A DNA stretch of 64,000 nucleotides from Phalacrocorax aristotelis. Lineage: Eukaryota; Chordata; Aves; Suliformes; Phalacrocoracidae. How positions within the stretch are numbered: the stretch's first letter is position 1; each line of letters opens with the position of its first letter. Positions 33,515 to 46,100 of the stretch are shown here, in pieces. The DNA lies in contig NC_134277.1 in NCBI RefSeq assembly GCF_949628215.1, forward strand, positions 55,686,918 through 55,750,917. The letters run 5' to 3'. The translations under genes were made by a program, and so were the position numbers. Under the pieces are notes generated by a model. It saw only the letters and a list, made by a program, of their open reading frames with translations. It ran no database searches and was not told the origin of the DNA.

Positions 33515-36500
33515 CTATTATAGGCTTAAAATACAGTGTTCTGAATCCCTGCAAAAGACCATGGACAATTTCCACTTTTGTTTATATCTCTACAAGACTT
33601 CAGGAGTGACAGCACTGTGCCAGGTACAGGGTCTGTCAGATTTCGGCCATTGAGAAAGAGAATTTTGTATGACCTCATTTGGCAATTTTGCCTTAACCTG
33701 CACAGCTTATTCCTCAGGACTACATGTTTTTTTTTATTCACTGACACACAGGCAGACAGTGTTTAAACTAAAAAACTTTTACATAGAATTTGACCTTCTT
33801 TGGGATAATTATCTGAAGTATGTGAAATATAGGAGGCCTGGAGTACATTCACCTTCTCCTTTGTAGCATGTACCCTGGAAACATAATAATTTAAGTGTAC
33901 AGTGACTTACCTTTACAGTGTTTTATGTTCTTGGTCCAGTTTTACCTTGTACTACACAAGCAGTCTGTCTAGGCAAATATAGTCGCATGATTAGTCACCT
34001 GGGGTTAGCCTGGCTTGCACAAAATCCTATGCTCCTGTAGCACCAAAAGAGACCCTGGCCTGTTTTCTCCTCTGAAGCCAGGCTGAGGACATATAGGACT
34101 TTTGCATTTGTTGACCCTCTTCAGCAGCTGTGGGTCTCAGTGACTCCTGGAGACTCTACTTCTGATGGCTACATGCTGCTTTCTTGCTCTCTGCATTGCA
34201 TTTAGTGCCTGTGACTGGACAGCAAGCCTGTATACACATGGAGTGCTACTTTTACTACTGTCTAGATATTTCCTTTCACTAAAGTTTCCTTTAACTGCTA
34301 TTAAGCATCTGAATATGCAGCACAATTTCCTTTGGGATGATTTCAGCTTTGCCAAATTAATGTTAATTTCGAGGTCTTGCTGTTGGTTATGGGAGACACC
34401 ATTTGGAAAGTACTGTAGTTTTCCCCATATAATGCTTCTGTGCTGATTGAACAGGTCAGACTGAAGATATCGATTCAAGAGAAACACAGACATATTTGAA
34501 ATGCTGCCGGAGACACGGTACACACACAGATAGCATCAGAGCTGAAATCACACGGGTGAGGATCTAAGAGAATAATCTTTGAAAAGCTACTATCTCATCA
34601 TACATCTATACTTTTAGAGAGATGCCGAGTCCAAAACCACAGCCCACTTCATATTCTCTAATTCTGAACCTGGTCTGAGAATATGCCTTTTCCTAAAATT
34701 CCTCTTCCTAATTAAACAGGATTTCTTTACTCCAGAAATAGCTGAAATTTAGAACAGGAGCAACGTGGTTGCTATTTAATGTCACTGACTCTCTTGCACC
34801 AAGTCCATTACAGCCCTCTCATCTGCAGCAAACGTCTTGCCACCAGGGAGCACATCAGAGCTAACAGTGACACTGCTGAGTACGGCTGGCTGGAAAACAC
34901 CTCCAGGTTTCTTTCAGCTGCTTTCAGAATTGCAACCTTGCTTAATTAATTTAATTACCTACTTTCTGTAGCTGGGGATTGGCTTATCAGGTGGTTTCAT
35001 CTATTGTCTCCTTAGTTGTTTAAATACAAAAAGATAGATCTTTTAAATCTGCTTTAAAAACTAACAATAAAATCTGAGTTTGTCCTTCAAGCAGTGAACT
35101 CTGGTATTCTGGAGGCTACTGTGGTACTTCTGGCTGCTACAGCTGTAATACATGCTCATGCTCTGCCTGCACATGGGTGTGCAAGAGGGGACAGCCTTGT
35201 AAACTGTTCCTACAACCAGTGACTGCTCTTTCCCAACCCCATCCATCTAACCAACCCATCACGGTGACTTTCTTTAAGCATGAGCTTAATGATTCTGTGA
35301 TTTACTTTACATCTTTCTGGCATTAGGGGATCAGAGCATGCTGGAATCAGATGCCATGCAATGAGTAGGACCATACCCCTGCAGCCTCCCCTCCTTCTTC
35401 TTGTGGCAGGGACAGACGCACGCAGCTGTTTGGTCTGGAAGAGGTGAAGCAAGGTGGGGAGAGGAGGAAGAGGGGGAGAAAAGGGACAGAAGTGGCATTC
35501 AGCTTCTGCATTTTTCATTTTTCATGAAAGGTTGTAAACCAGATAGATGAGCTACAAATGTACAGTTTACTAGTTCACTCACATGAGATGTTCCTCCATC
35601 TTCAGTTATTTTGTCTTACTTGCAAGTCCACACTGTGCATAATCAGCCTGTGAAATCAGGAGGTTGGGTCCCTAAATCTTTCATGGTTTTATTTGATGTA
35701 GAATTAGAAATTATAGCTGCTGTACAAGGTTAGTAGCGTGTACTGTCTTAGGCATAAATAAGCCTTAACAGAAACCAAGATATGATGTGTTATTGTTTTA
35801 CAATCATCCCAAAAGCATGAAATTCAGTAAGTTGCCAAGTCCAATATAGAGTGTTAATCAGAAAGATCCCAGAAAAGGGGGAAATAATTCTGGGCTAACA
35901 TAACTCCAGGGGGAGAGTATATACACTGGTATGTAACAGCAGTATGTAACATACTGGAAAGAATTCCCCTTGCTTGCCCTAGAATAAGCTGCTATAGATC
36001 ACAGAGAAATACACCCGTTTTATACTAGTCATCTCAGGAGCTGCAGACATAAAAGTGTCTGAGAGGTAAGTCTGACTGTCTAATGAAACTAGAATAAGAA
36101 GAAATTGAATAAGAAACAGTTGTTAACCCAAAATGATAAATACATTTCTATTCATTAACTCCTGTTAGAGGGAAAATTAGGAAAAGTATCATCTTGGCTA
36201 ACCTATCAATGTCCTTCCTTTATTATCTGTCATCTTAATATATGAAATTTTGCAAGGCATTTTTAGAGATACAAAATTAATAATTCTCTTCATCCTTCCT
36301 GCAAGACATCTGTTTGCTTTGTGGCTCTGGTGTGCATGTGTGAGATACGAAGACATACTTATTGTCATAATGGCATGCCCTATTCATATTAACCCGCAGC
36401 ACTTACATGACACAGGCATCATGTGCAATAGCATGGCTTTTGGGGCACTATCAGTGCATCAACTTATTGCCAGCAAATAATGATAGTCCTTGCAGGGAGA

Positions 36501-36559
36501 TGTGGACATTTAATAGTTTTTGAAATTATATTTTTCTTTATACTGAGGTGGAATTAAGA
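33515..36559. other. No gene recognised
   Basis: About 3 kb spacer between the solo LTR and the CR1 pair. Only short open frames; nothing supported. Confidence 0.4.
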
Positions 36560-36630
36560 AATAATCATAGAAATCATAGACAATCTCAAGTTGGAAGGGA
36601 CCTGTAACGACCAAGTCCAACTCCCAGATG
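36560..36630 (-). mobile_element. CR1 3' tail fragment, antisense
   Basis: Tail-like ATCATAGAAATCATAG followed by AAGTTGGAAGGGACCT, the usual CR1 3' end read from the opposite strand. Only about 70 bp remain. Confidence 0.7.
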
Positions 36631-36734
36631 ACTTTATGGATATAACAGGAAGGAGGAAACGATAACTACGGAGAGAATTCAGAAGTCACAGGGATTGTCC
36701 AGCTGGCCTACAAGGAGACAAAATCCTCTGCCTC

Positions 36735-37421
36735 AAGGATGTGGCTGGAGAGCTGCCTGGAGGAAAAGGATCTGGGGGTGCTGGTTGACAGCCACCTGAA
36801 CATGAGCCGGCAGTGTGCCCAGGTGGCCAAGATGGCCAACAGCATCCTGGCTTGTAACAGGAATAGTGTGCGCAGCAGGAGCAGGGAAGTGATTATGCCC
36901 CTGTACTCGGCCCTGGTGAGGCCTTGAATATTGTGTTCAGTTTTGGGCCCCTCACTACAAGAAGGACATTGAGGTGCTGGAGTGTGTCCAAAGAAGGGAA
37001 ATGAAGCTCGTGAAGGGTCTAGAGAGCAAGTCTTAATGAGGAGCGGCTGAGGGAATTGGGGTTGTTCAGTCTGGAGAAGAGGAGGCTGAGGGGACACCTT
37101 ATCGCTCTCTACAACTACCTAAAAGGAGGTTGTAGCGTGGTGGGTGTTGATCTCTTCTCCCAGGTCACTAGCAATAGAATGAGAGGAAACGGCTTCAAGC
37201 TGCATCAAGGGAGGTTTAGGTTGGATATTAGGAAAAATTTCTTTACTGAGAGAGTGGTCAGACATTGGAACAGGCTGCCCAGAGAGGTGGTGGAGTCTCC
37301 ATCCCTGGAGGTATTTAAAAGCCATGTAGACGTGACACTTCAGGGCATGGTTTAGGAGACATGGTTGGACTTGATGATTCTAGAGGTCTTTTCCAACCTT
37401 AATGATTCTATGATTCTATGG
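36735..37421 (+). mobile_element. CR1 LINE 3' fragment, sense
   Basis: Sense strand with the end of ORF2 ([38 protein letters not shown]) and then the 3' UTR up to the ATTCTATGATTCTATGG tail at 37404-37421. Frameshifts near 36925 and 37035 interrupt it. It faces the antisense tail at 36560-36630, so two CR1 insertions meet head to head. Confidence 0.88.
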
Positions 37422-39004
37422 CTAGCACCATGCAGTTCAGGGACTGTTACTTAAAACAGAGATGATGTAACCTGCCCTGCAGGCCAGCAACAGTTCACTC
37501 ACCTGCCTCATCTCAGTTCTGACATGTTAAGCGACACTTGAAGCTGCCAGCCTCTGCCCATGGGCACAATCTCCCAGAAACATAACCCTCCCAGTGGGCA
37601 TGCTGTACCGGGATGCTGTAAGAGAGTCAAGCAGTATTTCTGAAGAGCATGTCAGAAGAAACCATGAAAGCTCTTTGCTGTAGACCAAAGACCTTTCCTA
37701 TCTGTATACAACCTCAAGTGTGCTGTAAAGCCCTTACCAGTGGGTTTGGCACATTGACCCCTACCAAGGACATTAGAAGAATCAAGGCCAAGGGTGTTGA
37801 CTTTGACTTATGTACTTATAGCACCAAGAGGGCATAATGGTAACTGCACACAATCAGCACTGGATAAAGAAATGCTTTGGGCTGATCACAGCATCCTCTG
37901 CTTCCTTAGGGTTATGGTTATCACACATGACGGTCTCACTTGATTGTAGGCCCCAGTCAACCAAGTGGTGACATGGCATCCACAGGGAAACTGAAGCTGC
38001 ATCGTCCAGTGCTGGTCTGTTACAGTGACCTGTAGAGCAGCTATTACTGAAATGCAAGTGTTGAGACATAGTTAAGCAGGAAACTCGCCTGGAGGCCATC
38101 AGAGCCTCACCATAAACCATATGTAATAGGTTATTATGACCACCTCAAAGTGGTGGACTGGAGTCTGGAATTTATTGTAAAACTCCAAAACCAAAAGAAA
38201 GTTGTTTCCCTGGTGAGATTCTTGGCCCTGGATCACTACTGACCACCAAACCTGTTAAAGGAATGAACAGAAAACCAAAGAGCTTTCCTGCAACCTCCTT
38301 AGACTCTGATTGCTCATCATGACATTTCAAAGCCAAAATCCCAGCTACCACAGTTGAGCCATTCAGCCCCTTCACAAAAATAGCTATCATTAGACTTGCT
38401 TTTGAAAGCTACTGTATTCTGAAAAACAGAGAGAAACTAACTTTCATCATCTTCCAGAGCAACCAAAAAATCTGTTTCTTCAACTGAAATCTGACAAATT
38501 AGAAACAGAGTAGAAACAGGTACTGTTTGCATACAAAATGAGCCCCCAACCAAAATATCATGAAAAATAACTGAATTGCTTGGAAAATACAGGCGTTCCT
38601 AAGTATTTGCAGCTTCCATGCATCAGCAAACACAATAGAGCAGATTCATGGAGAACTTTCTTCACACAAAATGAAGGGACAAGCAAAAAACTACTAAGAG
38701 GTAGCAATCTTCGGCTGAGTGATGGTCAAGCACAGACAAGCTCACTTGGTGCTTGTGGACAGATATTAGCTGGTAGTCAGAGTCTGGAACAGGAGGAGCA
38801 GCCAGGAGATGTGCTGAGCTGGGGTTCAGGCCTTTCAGTGCTCTGGTCATGACTAGGGTTGAGAGCAAGAATTTAGATGGTGCACCTGCTATGGCATGTT
38901 TCTTTGGAAAAAGAGCTATTAAATTAAGATTGGATTCTCTAATACAACATAAAAACTACACAAACTTCAGTGTTACAAAACTTCAAAAACACCACAGATG
39001 AAAC
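37422..39004. other. Spacer downstream of AMPH
   Basis: No gene recognised. The part just below 39004 is GT- and T-rich on the minus strand, as expected downstream of a polyadenylation site. Confidence 0.45.
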
Positions 39005-40084
39005 AGCTTCTCTGGATCAAAGGTTTATTTTTAATGACACAGCACTGGAAAACATAAGTTACAGATGACTTTTTGATACAGGATACATTATATATCTTAT
39101 TTTAAAAGGATCTGTGAAGGTATGCTGCATAAATACATATAGTGAAAATATATTGTGTTTATTTCTTCTCAGAGATTAGGTCTCCTCCTTTTTTTTTTAT
39201 TATTTATTCAGCCAATTAAATAAAAAAGTATAGATTAGCATCATACCAGCTCCCCCTCCAGTTTATCTCATTGTAACTACTGCAGCTGGAAGGGGAAACC
39301 GAGCCATGCCTTCTCAAAGGTTTAGCAGCTTTGAACATGATGTTATTCATCATCTCAGAATGAAAATTTCACATTACAAACACAGATACTGTATCATGTT
39401 TTGGCAATGGAGCAGCTAGTTTTGCTTTGGAACAAAACCATTTCCTGTAATGCCAGACAGTGAAAGAGCAATGCATGTACTGATGATACTACACAGTCAA
39501 AGAACTACGATGAAGTTGAGAGAATGCATATATATCCATATGCACTTATATATACACATATAAGTTCTTGTGTATATATATATTATGCACATCCAAAAAT
39601 AACATTGAAAAACGTTGCAGCAGTTAATTCTTTTTTTAAACACATGAAACTTATAATAGTTTGACCTCATTACTACAGGATAACTAATTAAATCTTCTGC
39701 AGTGCAACTCAATACAATACACTCAGTGCAGAGAAGTTAAGGTTTTGGTATTGAGGAGGCTAATTTCAGATTTCATGGGAAAGGACCAAATACAGGATCA
39801 CCATAGCTCTGACAAAGCACAAACAAACCTGTTGCCACGTACATGTGAACAAATAAGGACATTTCTTTTTTATTTGATTTTTTTTTCCCACGTACTGCTT
39901 CAGAAATTGCTAGCTTAACTGTTTGCATTCATGCTCACTTTGATATGTTTCCACAAGCTTTGTCTGGCACCAGTCTGTAAACCATTAACAACTTAAACTA
40001 CAAAAAGGTGGGCTCCTGTGTTTCAAAGAGGTTAAAAACCTACTGACTGAGCTTCATACCACGTTCATCTGCCTGAGAGGAGAA
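39005..40084 (-). other. AMPH: AMPH 3' untranslated region (predicted)
   Basis: Runs from the stop codon to a probable poly(A) site. AATAAA on the minus strand at 39029-39024 is followed by GT-rich sequence. Other TTTATT strings (near 39147 and 39200) could serve as alternative signals. The end point is inferred, about 1.1 kb after the stop. Confidence 0.6.
39024..39029 (-). terminator. AMPH: Probable AMPH poly(A) signal AATAAA
   Basis: Canonical hexamer on the minus strand with GT/T-rich sequence about 20-60 bp downstream. Confidence 0.5.
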
Positions 40085-40192
40085 CTAATCCAGGCGGTGT
40101 GTGAAGTTCTCTGGGAAAAGTCCTTTATAACTATTTGCATCTCTGTACTGAAGCCACTCGGATTCCTTAATGCCTGTCAACCAGCCAGCCTC
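40085..40192 (-). CDS. AMPH: AMPH last coding exon, SH3 second half
   Basis: Acceptor CAG before 40192. It encodes EAGWLTGIKESEWLQYRD and ends GLFPENFTHRLD with TAG at 40087-40085 (36 codons including the stop). It carries the SH3 ligand-surface Trp (EAGW) and the Pro and Phe of FPENF. It differs from the human C-terminus by a few conservative changes. Confidence 0.97.
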   Translation of the reverse strand, partial: EAGWLTGIKESEWLQYRDANSYKGLFPENFTHRLD

Positions 40193-43100
40193 CTGCAAGG
40201 GAAAAGACAGAGTCTCTTAAACTTCAGGTCTCCCCTCTTCCTTGCTACAAAGCTTCAGACCTGAAGACATTTCAGAGTCACATGGCTAAAAGATTTGGTG
40301 CTTTGGTTAAAAAGCAGCCTCTGATTTTACACAGACTGTTCTCTTTGCTCTGCCAGACCACAGTTTTGTGAGAGTGAGTGACTGTGAGCATATTGTGTGG
40401 CCTTTAGCCCATCCATCCCCTAGCTGAACTCAAAACTGGATAATCAGTCTTCCAGGCCATCCAGTATTATACCAGAGCTGCATTTGCGCAAGTATCTGTT
40501 AAAACTTTTTCACGGTTCCCACAATAATATTGGCGCACTTGTGCAGGAAGAGCATAGCAGTGGGCCAGAAACATTACATAGTTGGGGGGAAAAGTAGTTT
40601 CCAATGTGATTTTTTTCCCCCCCAAGAGTTCTTTTTTCTTGTTCATGTATGGGCAGCCAGAAGAAATAACAGTTCTTGCATCCTCTGGAGTTGCTCTCTT
40701 TAGAAACTTAAGCTTAGTTGATATTCAGCTATTTTCCAAAAAATTCCTGGAAACCTAAACCAGAATTTGACATGCAAAATTGCAAGCCAAAGCTGCAGCC
40801 TGAGCAATCAAAAGAGAGATTTCTTATTGGAAAGTGCTGGGTTCTCTTTAAGTGTTATCAATTTTACCTGGAATAAAATCAATTCATTATTTTTTTTTTT
40901 AAATGATCAACACATTCTCATCTCACTAACTCTGTGCTTTGTTGCTTTTAAGAAGAGGAGCCAGAGCACAGCCATGATGAACAGGGAATTTCTAATGCTG
41001 CCATATTATTATTGCACAGAGAGTATACAAGGAGATAAAGTAATATGAACAGATCTTCATGTACAACACCACGTCATGATGGCTCAGTGGCTGCATGTGG
41101 TGGGGTACTGCCTCTCTGCCCCAAAATGAGCATCATTAAAGCAGATACAGCTTATGTATGGCATTGGCTGTGTACCTGTAACCAAGGGCACATTCTTCAA
41201 GCATGTGGAATATCTGAGAGAAAGGAGAGAGAAACTACAGCTTTCTAGCAGAGGCAGAGTAGACTGTACAAAGGAATTAACAGTTTTACTTATCCAGTAA
41301 ACTGGAATATAACTTCCACTCAAGACTACTGGAAAAATTGGAGCCCCAGGGTGGGACTGGTTTGCTTCAAATGGGGAACACAGGTTGCTGTTACCAGCTG
41401 TATTAGAATTATGGTTTTAGACAGGTCAGTTTTGATAGAGAATAAAGAATAACAAAGATAAGACGACTATATAAATCAACAAAGTACCTGGCAAAAGACA
41501 AAAAAATTATGCTTTATGGTGATGTTAAACACGAAGGGTAAATATGTACTGAGTAATAAAGATACGACCTGAATGCTTTCAGAAACATGAATACATAAAG
41601 GTTTATTTTCTCCATCATTGCACACAATTTACTCCAATTAATGCTAATGGAATTTCAATGCACACCACAAGAGAATAATATACTGTGGATTCACCAAGTG
41701 AAGATTAAGCATATTTAATACATAGCAACCTAAGAAAAACAGACTGAAGACAGAGAGCAGAATTTGGTATCCTTACAGCAGTGTTCTATTCTGCAAATAC
41801 TGATAATGAAATTAGTTGAACTGCCCATGAGGTAAGATGCAGTGTAATTTGAGTAAAGATAACAGAATCTATGCCTATAAAAAGAGCAAAGTGCTCTGCT
41901 GAAAGAAAAATCTTTTATTCTGAAATAAAAAACAAAAACAAAAACACAAACACAAACCCCAATTACTTCTCTCTTGTATGAGAAGAAAGCTCAGCTGAGA
42001 TGATGAACACCGGTTATTACTTACCTTTGGACAGCAACAACCATTGAAACAATTTCAAGTCCAGTCCCCAGCACTCGTATGTGCTTAGGGCGTTAGTATT
42101 TATACCTATTTTAAGAAATATTCTTCATTCAGAGCAGTGCTTTTGGCTACCTCACTAGGCAGGATCCAGTCCCCCACCTCTTACAGTCCCCTTAAATCAA
42201 CGGGAGACTTTTCACCAAGACTATTGGCACTAACAGATGCCCACAAAGTCGCTGGTACTAACAGTGTACAGTATGGTCGTCTTTTTTAAAGCAGTAGCCC
42301 AAAATCACTTCACTGTAATACACTTTAAATTGTTTAAAATTGTTTAAAAATTCACCTAAAATGCATTGTTAAACAAAATTAGATGTCTTAAATGAAATTA
42401 AACCGTTGTTTAATTCAGGTTCAGGCTTCCAGAGGGCAGAGTTAGTTTCAGAGGCATGGTGCACACATAATCAGCATCTCCATACGTGGTGCAGGTGGTG
42501 CAGGACACCACAATTTGTGTGCAGTGTCAGTGCTCTCTGTGGGTGAATTTATATTATTTCTCCAAATCCACATGTAAAAGCTCTGACCATCTAGGGACCA
42601 TGTAATCAGTTCTGCTCCAATGTTAAGACAAGATGATATATAGCAACATAATGCACAATTTGTAATTCATCTTCCATGCTAAGTCTTTGTGTGCATGTGT
42701 GCCTATATAAAATCCACTATAAAGTAGCATTAAAAAAGCCCTAGAAAATATGCTGAGACCAGATCCTCTTAGTAGCGTATATCTGGGACTTTAGCTGTAT
42801 CTGACCGTGCCATTTAGTCTCAAATGGAACCAAGTACAAAGACAAAATCAGAATCTTCATGTTTTCCAACAGTAATGACGTTTTGAATACACGTTTGCCA
42901 TTAACTATAATCTGTGAGAAATAAAATGAAACAAAGCAAAATGTCAACAAAGAAAGAACCACATGTTTTTACCTGATCAGCTGTGGTCTCAGAAGGAATT
43001 ACAAGTACAATATCTCCTCGTTTTAAATTAAGCTCATCACTGTTGGCTGCCTCAAAATCGTGTAGAACTTCAACCTGAAGAAAATAACACCAAACATATA

Positions 43101-46100
43101 GACATGATCTAAATGGAGACCTTTGCTCAACGAAATTTTCCGTTAAATCTTTATTGCAAACAAAAAGAATAATGTGCCTTCTTTACGCAAACGTATGATT
43201 ATAGGTAGGTATATTCAAATCATTAATGTTGACATTGGTTCATGTTAAAGTTCATGTTCACATCCTTGGAAGCAGCACAGCTTAAGTAAGCCTTCCTGAA
43301 ACTACTGAAGGAAACCTAAGATCCTTTCCCAAGGTCACAGGATCTCAAGAACAGATGATACTGCAACACCCCACAAGTCCTGCCTCTCGGAAAAGTCCTG
43401 CCACCCTTATTTCTTCTGTGTAAGGAATTTGCTTTCAACTGTCATTACTGGAGCTGAAAGAGATGGCAGGATTTTGTAAATAAACTTGGGAAAGTCTTCC
43501 AGGAACTGATACTGCAGACTCTCACTCATTCTCTTGTTGTGGCCACTGGATATTATTGCAGTACACATCCATGGAAATTTGATGGGATGTACAACACAAA
43601 TTTCAATAGGTGATCAAAGAGGAGAGTAATGGTAACCCTGCTTTATGTTTGTCCTGGAAAGAGCTCCCACTGACTGGCAGATGGGCATGAAAAAAATATC
43701 CATCTTTCAAAGGGGTGGTTATTAAAACACTGGCAGAATCAGCATGCCGTTGTGACCAGACCATTTTAACTAAACAGTTCTACCTCCTTAAGAAATATGC
43801 TATTCTAATTTTCTCAAAGCACAGCCAGTTTCATGGTAACTGCAATAATGAAAGAAAATGGCATCAAGAACCAGATGGCAAGCATATATTCTGCTTCTCC
43901 TTATTTATGTCTGACCCAAGGGAGTGTGATGAAAAACAAAAGATGAACTATGCCAGCACGTCTGAGTCAGAGTTGCACGATACTGTTCACCCTCACATTA
44001 ATGTTATTCTAAAAGTTTGCTGAAAATATTGAGCAGTGAAAGTAGAGCAAGAATTACTTATGGAGTGCTGTGGGACTAATTACTCTGAACTACGCAAATT
44101 ATAATAGGAAGCATGTAAAGTTCATCCACCCTCAAGGAGCTTTGCTGCTGCTAAGTGATTCTGAAGTGAGAAGCATTATCAAAGAACCTTGTGAACCAGG
44201 AAACCCTATGGGTCTTGCCAGCCAAGGAGAGAATTTCTCTTACACCTCATTAAACTTTTCTGTTTGATTGCCCTAGCAGTTTATAACTATAATATTACTA
44301 AAGTCATAGAATGACATTTTAGCTTCATTACCATGAATTGTAGAAGTCCCATGGGTTTCAATAGAGCCAAAACTTCTACTATAGATTTTCAGGCCAGAAA
44401 AATGCCATTTTTAAATATTCATAGAATCATAGAATCGTTTGGATTGGAAGGGACCTTAAAGTTCAAATATATTGTTAGTATATCAGATATATCGTTAGCA
44501 TATATCATACAATATTGCTGACTAACTCTGGCAGTGCAGTTGTACTCAATGTATTAACTGCCAGTAGTAATTCAGTGAGATGAAAGGGTTCTTGTACTTC
44601 AGTGAGTCTTACAGCTACATAAGAATATGCACAGCAACAGCAGTGTGGAGAAAATGTATCTTATCAGACGACCCATAGGAAGCAACAACACAACGTTGAA
44701 GTTGTGTTTGTGCGTATTGGTGTGTGCGTGTGGCTGGCTGTTAAACTAAGCATTCTTTGGCCTCAAGAACTCATTACTCTGCCTGAGCAGACACACACAT
44801 CCATGGAAGCTAGATCTGAAAGGATGTCTAAAAGAAAAATGAAGAAGCAGACCTTAAAGAGAAAGCCGGGTGGCATCGCAGAAGCTGCATCTTCTGCTAG
44901 CACAGGCTGATCTTGAGAAGGTGCAGCCTGCATTTCTTCAGTGGATTTCTGCTCACTCCCACCTTGGGAAGTTACACTGGGAGAAGTGTCAGTGCCCTGA
45001 GTGCCCATCTCTGCTGTGCCATCTTCGGACTCGTTCATGACAACTTCATGTTCTTCTCCCTCCCCTTCATTGTTTGATGCTGGCTCTATTACTACCGAAG
45101 GGATGCTGCTGACCTTTTCCTGGGGAAAAAAAAACCAACAACAAAAACCCACAAAAGCACTGTAAGAATATTTAGTACTGTATTTCAAGCAGGAAAACAC
45201 AATTGTTTGTTTATTGCACCGGGCAAATATGGGAATGGGGATTTCTTTCATCCCCACAGAGGATTCTTACATTAAGACAGAAAACAGTACTTCTGCAAGA
45301 GTGCAAAGGAGTAATCACTTTCCTGTTTTCTCCATTCCCCTTAGACCTCCTAAGTCTTCTTTCTATATTACCACAAATTATTGCAGTAAATAATAAAAAT
45401 GCTCTGCAGGTAGTTTGGGTTTCATTTTCAATGTGCACAGAAATTAACAGACCTTTCTCTTCCACCCTGCTCTTAACTTTGGATGGGTTTGGGTAAAGCC
45501 ACAAGTTCCAGGAGTCACTGTTCTATACTTCTTTGGGAATTCAAGTCAGCAGGAGAACAATGATATAAAGGTGATGAAAGAAGGAAACACGACCTATTTC
45601 TTTGACTGACAAGATTCCTCCTGATTTACAGCAATGTAACTTGGAGCAGAGAAAGCAAAAAGACTAAGTAGGTAGCATCGGACCAATAATGAAGCCTAGG
45701 ACAAAAAGCATTTAATGAAACTTGGAGCATCCAACCTGAAAAAAACATGTTCACAGATCCTCTGCCAGACCACCCTGTTCACGTGCAACGACAGGAGGTG
45801 GCAAGTGGCTGCCCAGTTGCAGGGTCTGCTCTAGGAGCTGTTCCCCAGCTCCTCAGAGGTTGCAGAAGAAAAGGCAGTAGGCCAGATGCAGATACATAGG
45901 TTGACCACCGTGATTTACATAAAGTGAAGTAATGCTATTGATAGGACACGGTGCCAGGAGGCAAGAAAAATCCATTACTTCCTCTGCCTATTTCTCCAGA
46001 AAGCCCTGTTAGGTTATGTGATAAAGGTTGTCTCCACAGAGGAGCACAGAGAAATGACAGCAGGAGGGGAAGGCCAAACAATACCATGCCCATGCTGCTC

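Noticed and set aside
44763-45257. 164-codon open frame starting MGMKEIPIP as the AMPH coding unit
   Set aside because: Only 44853-45119 lies between proper splice sites; the rest is intron.
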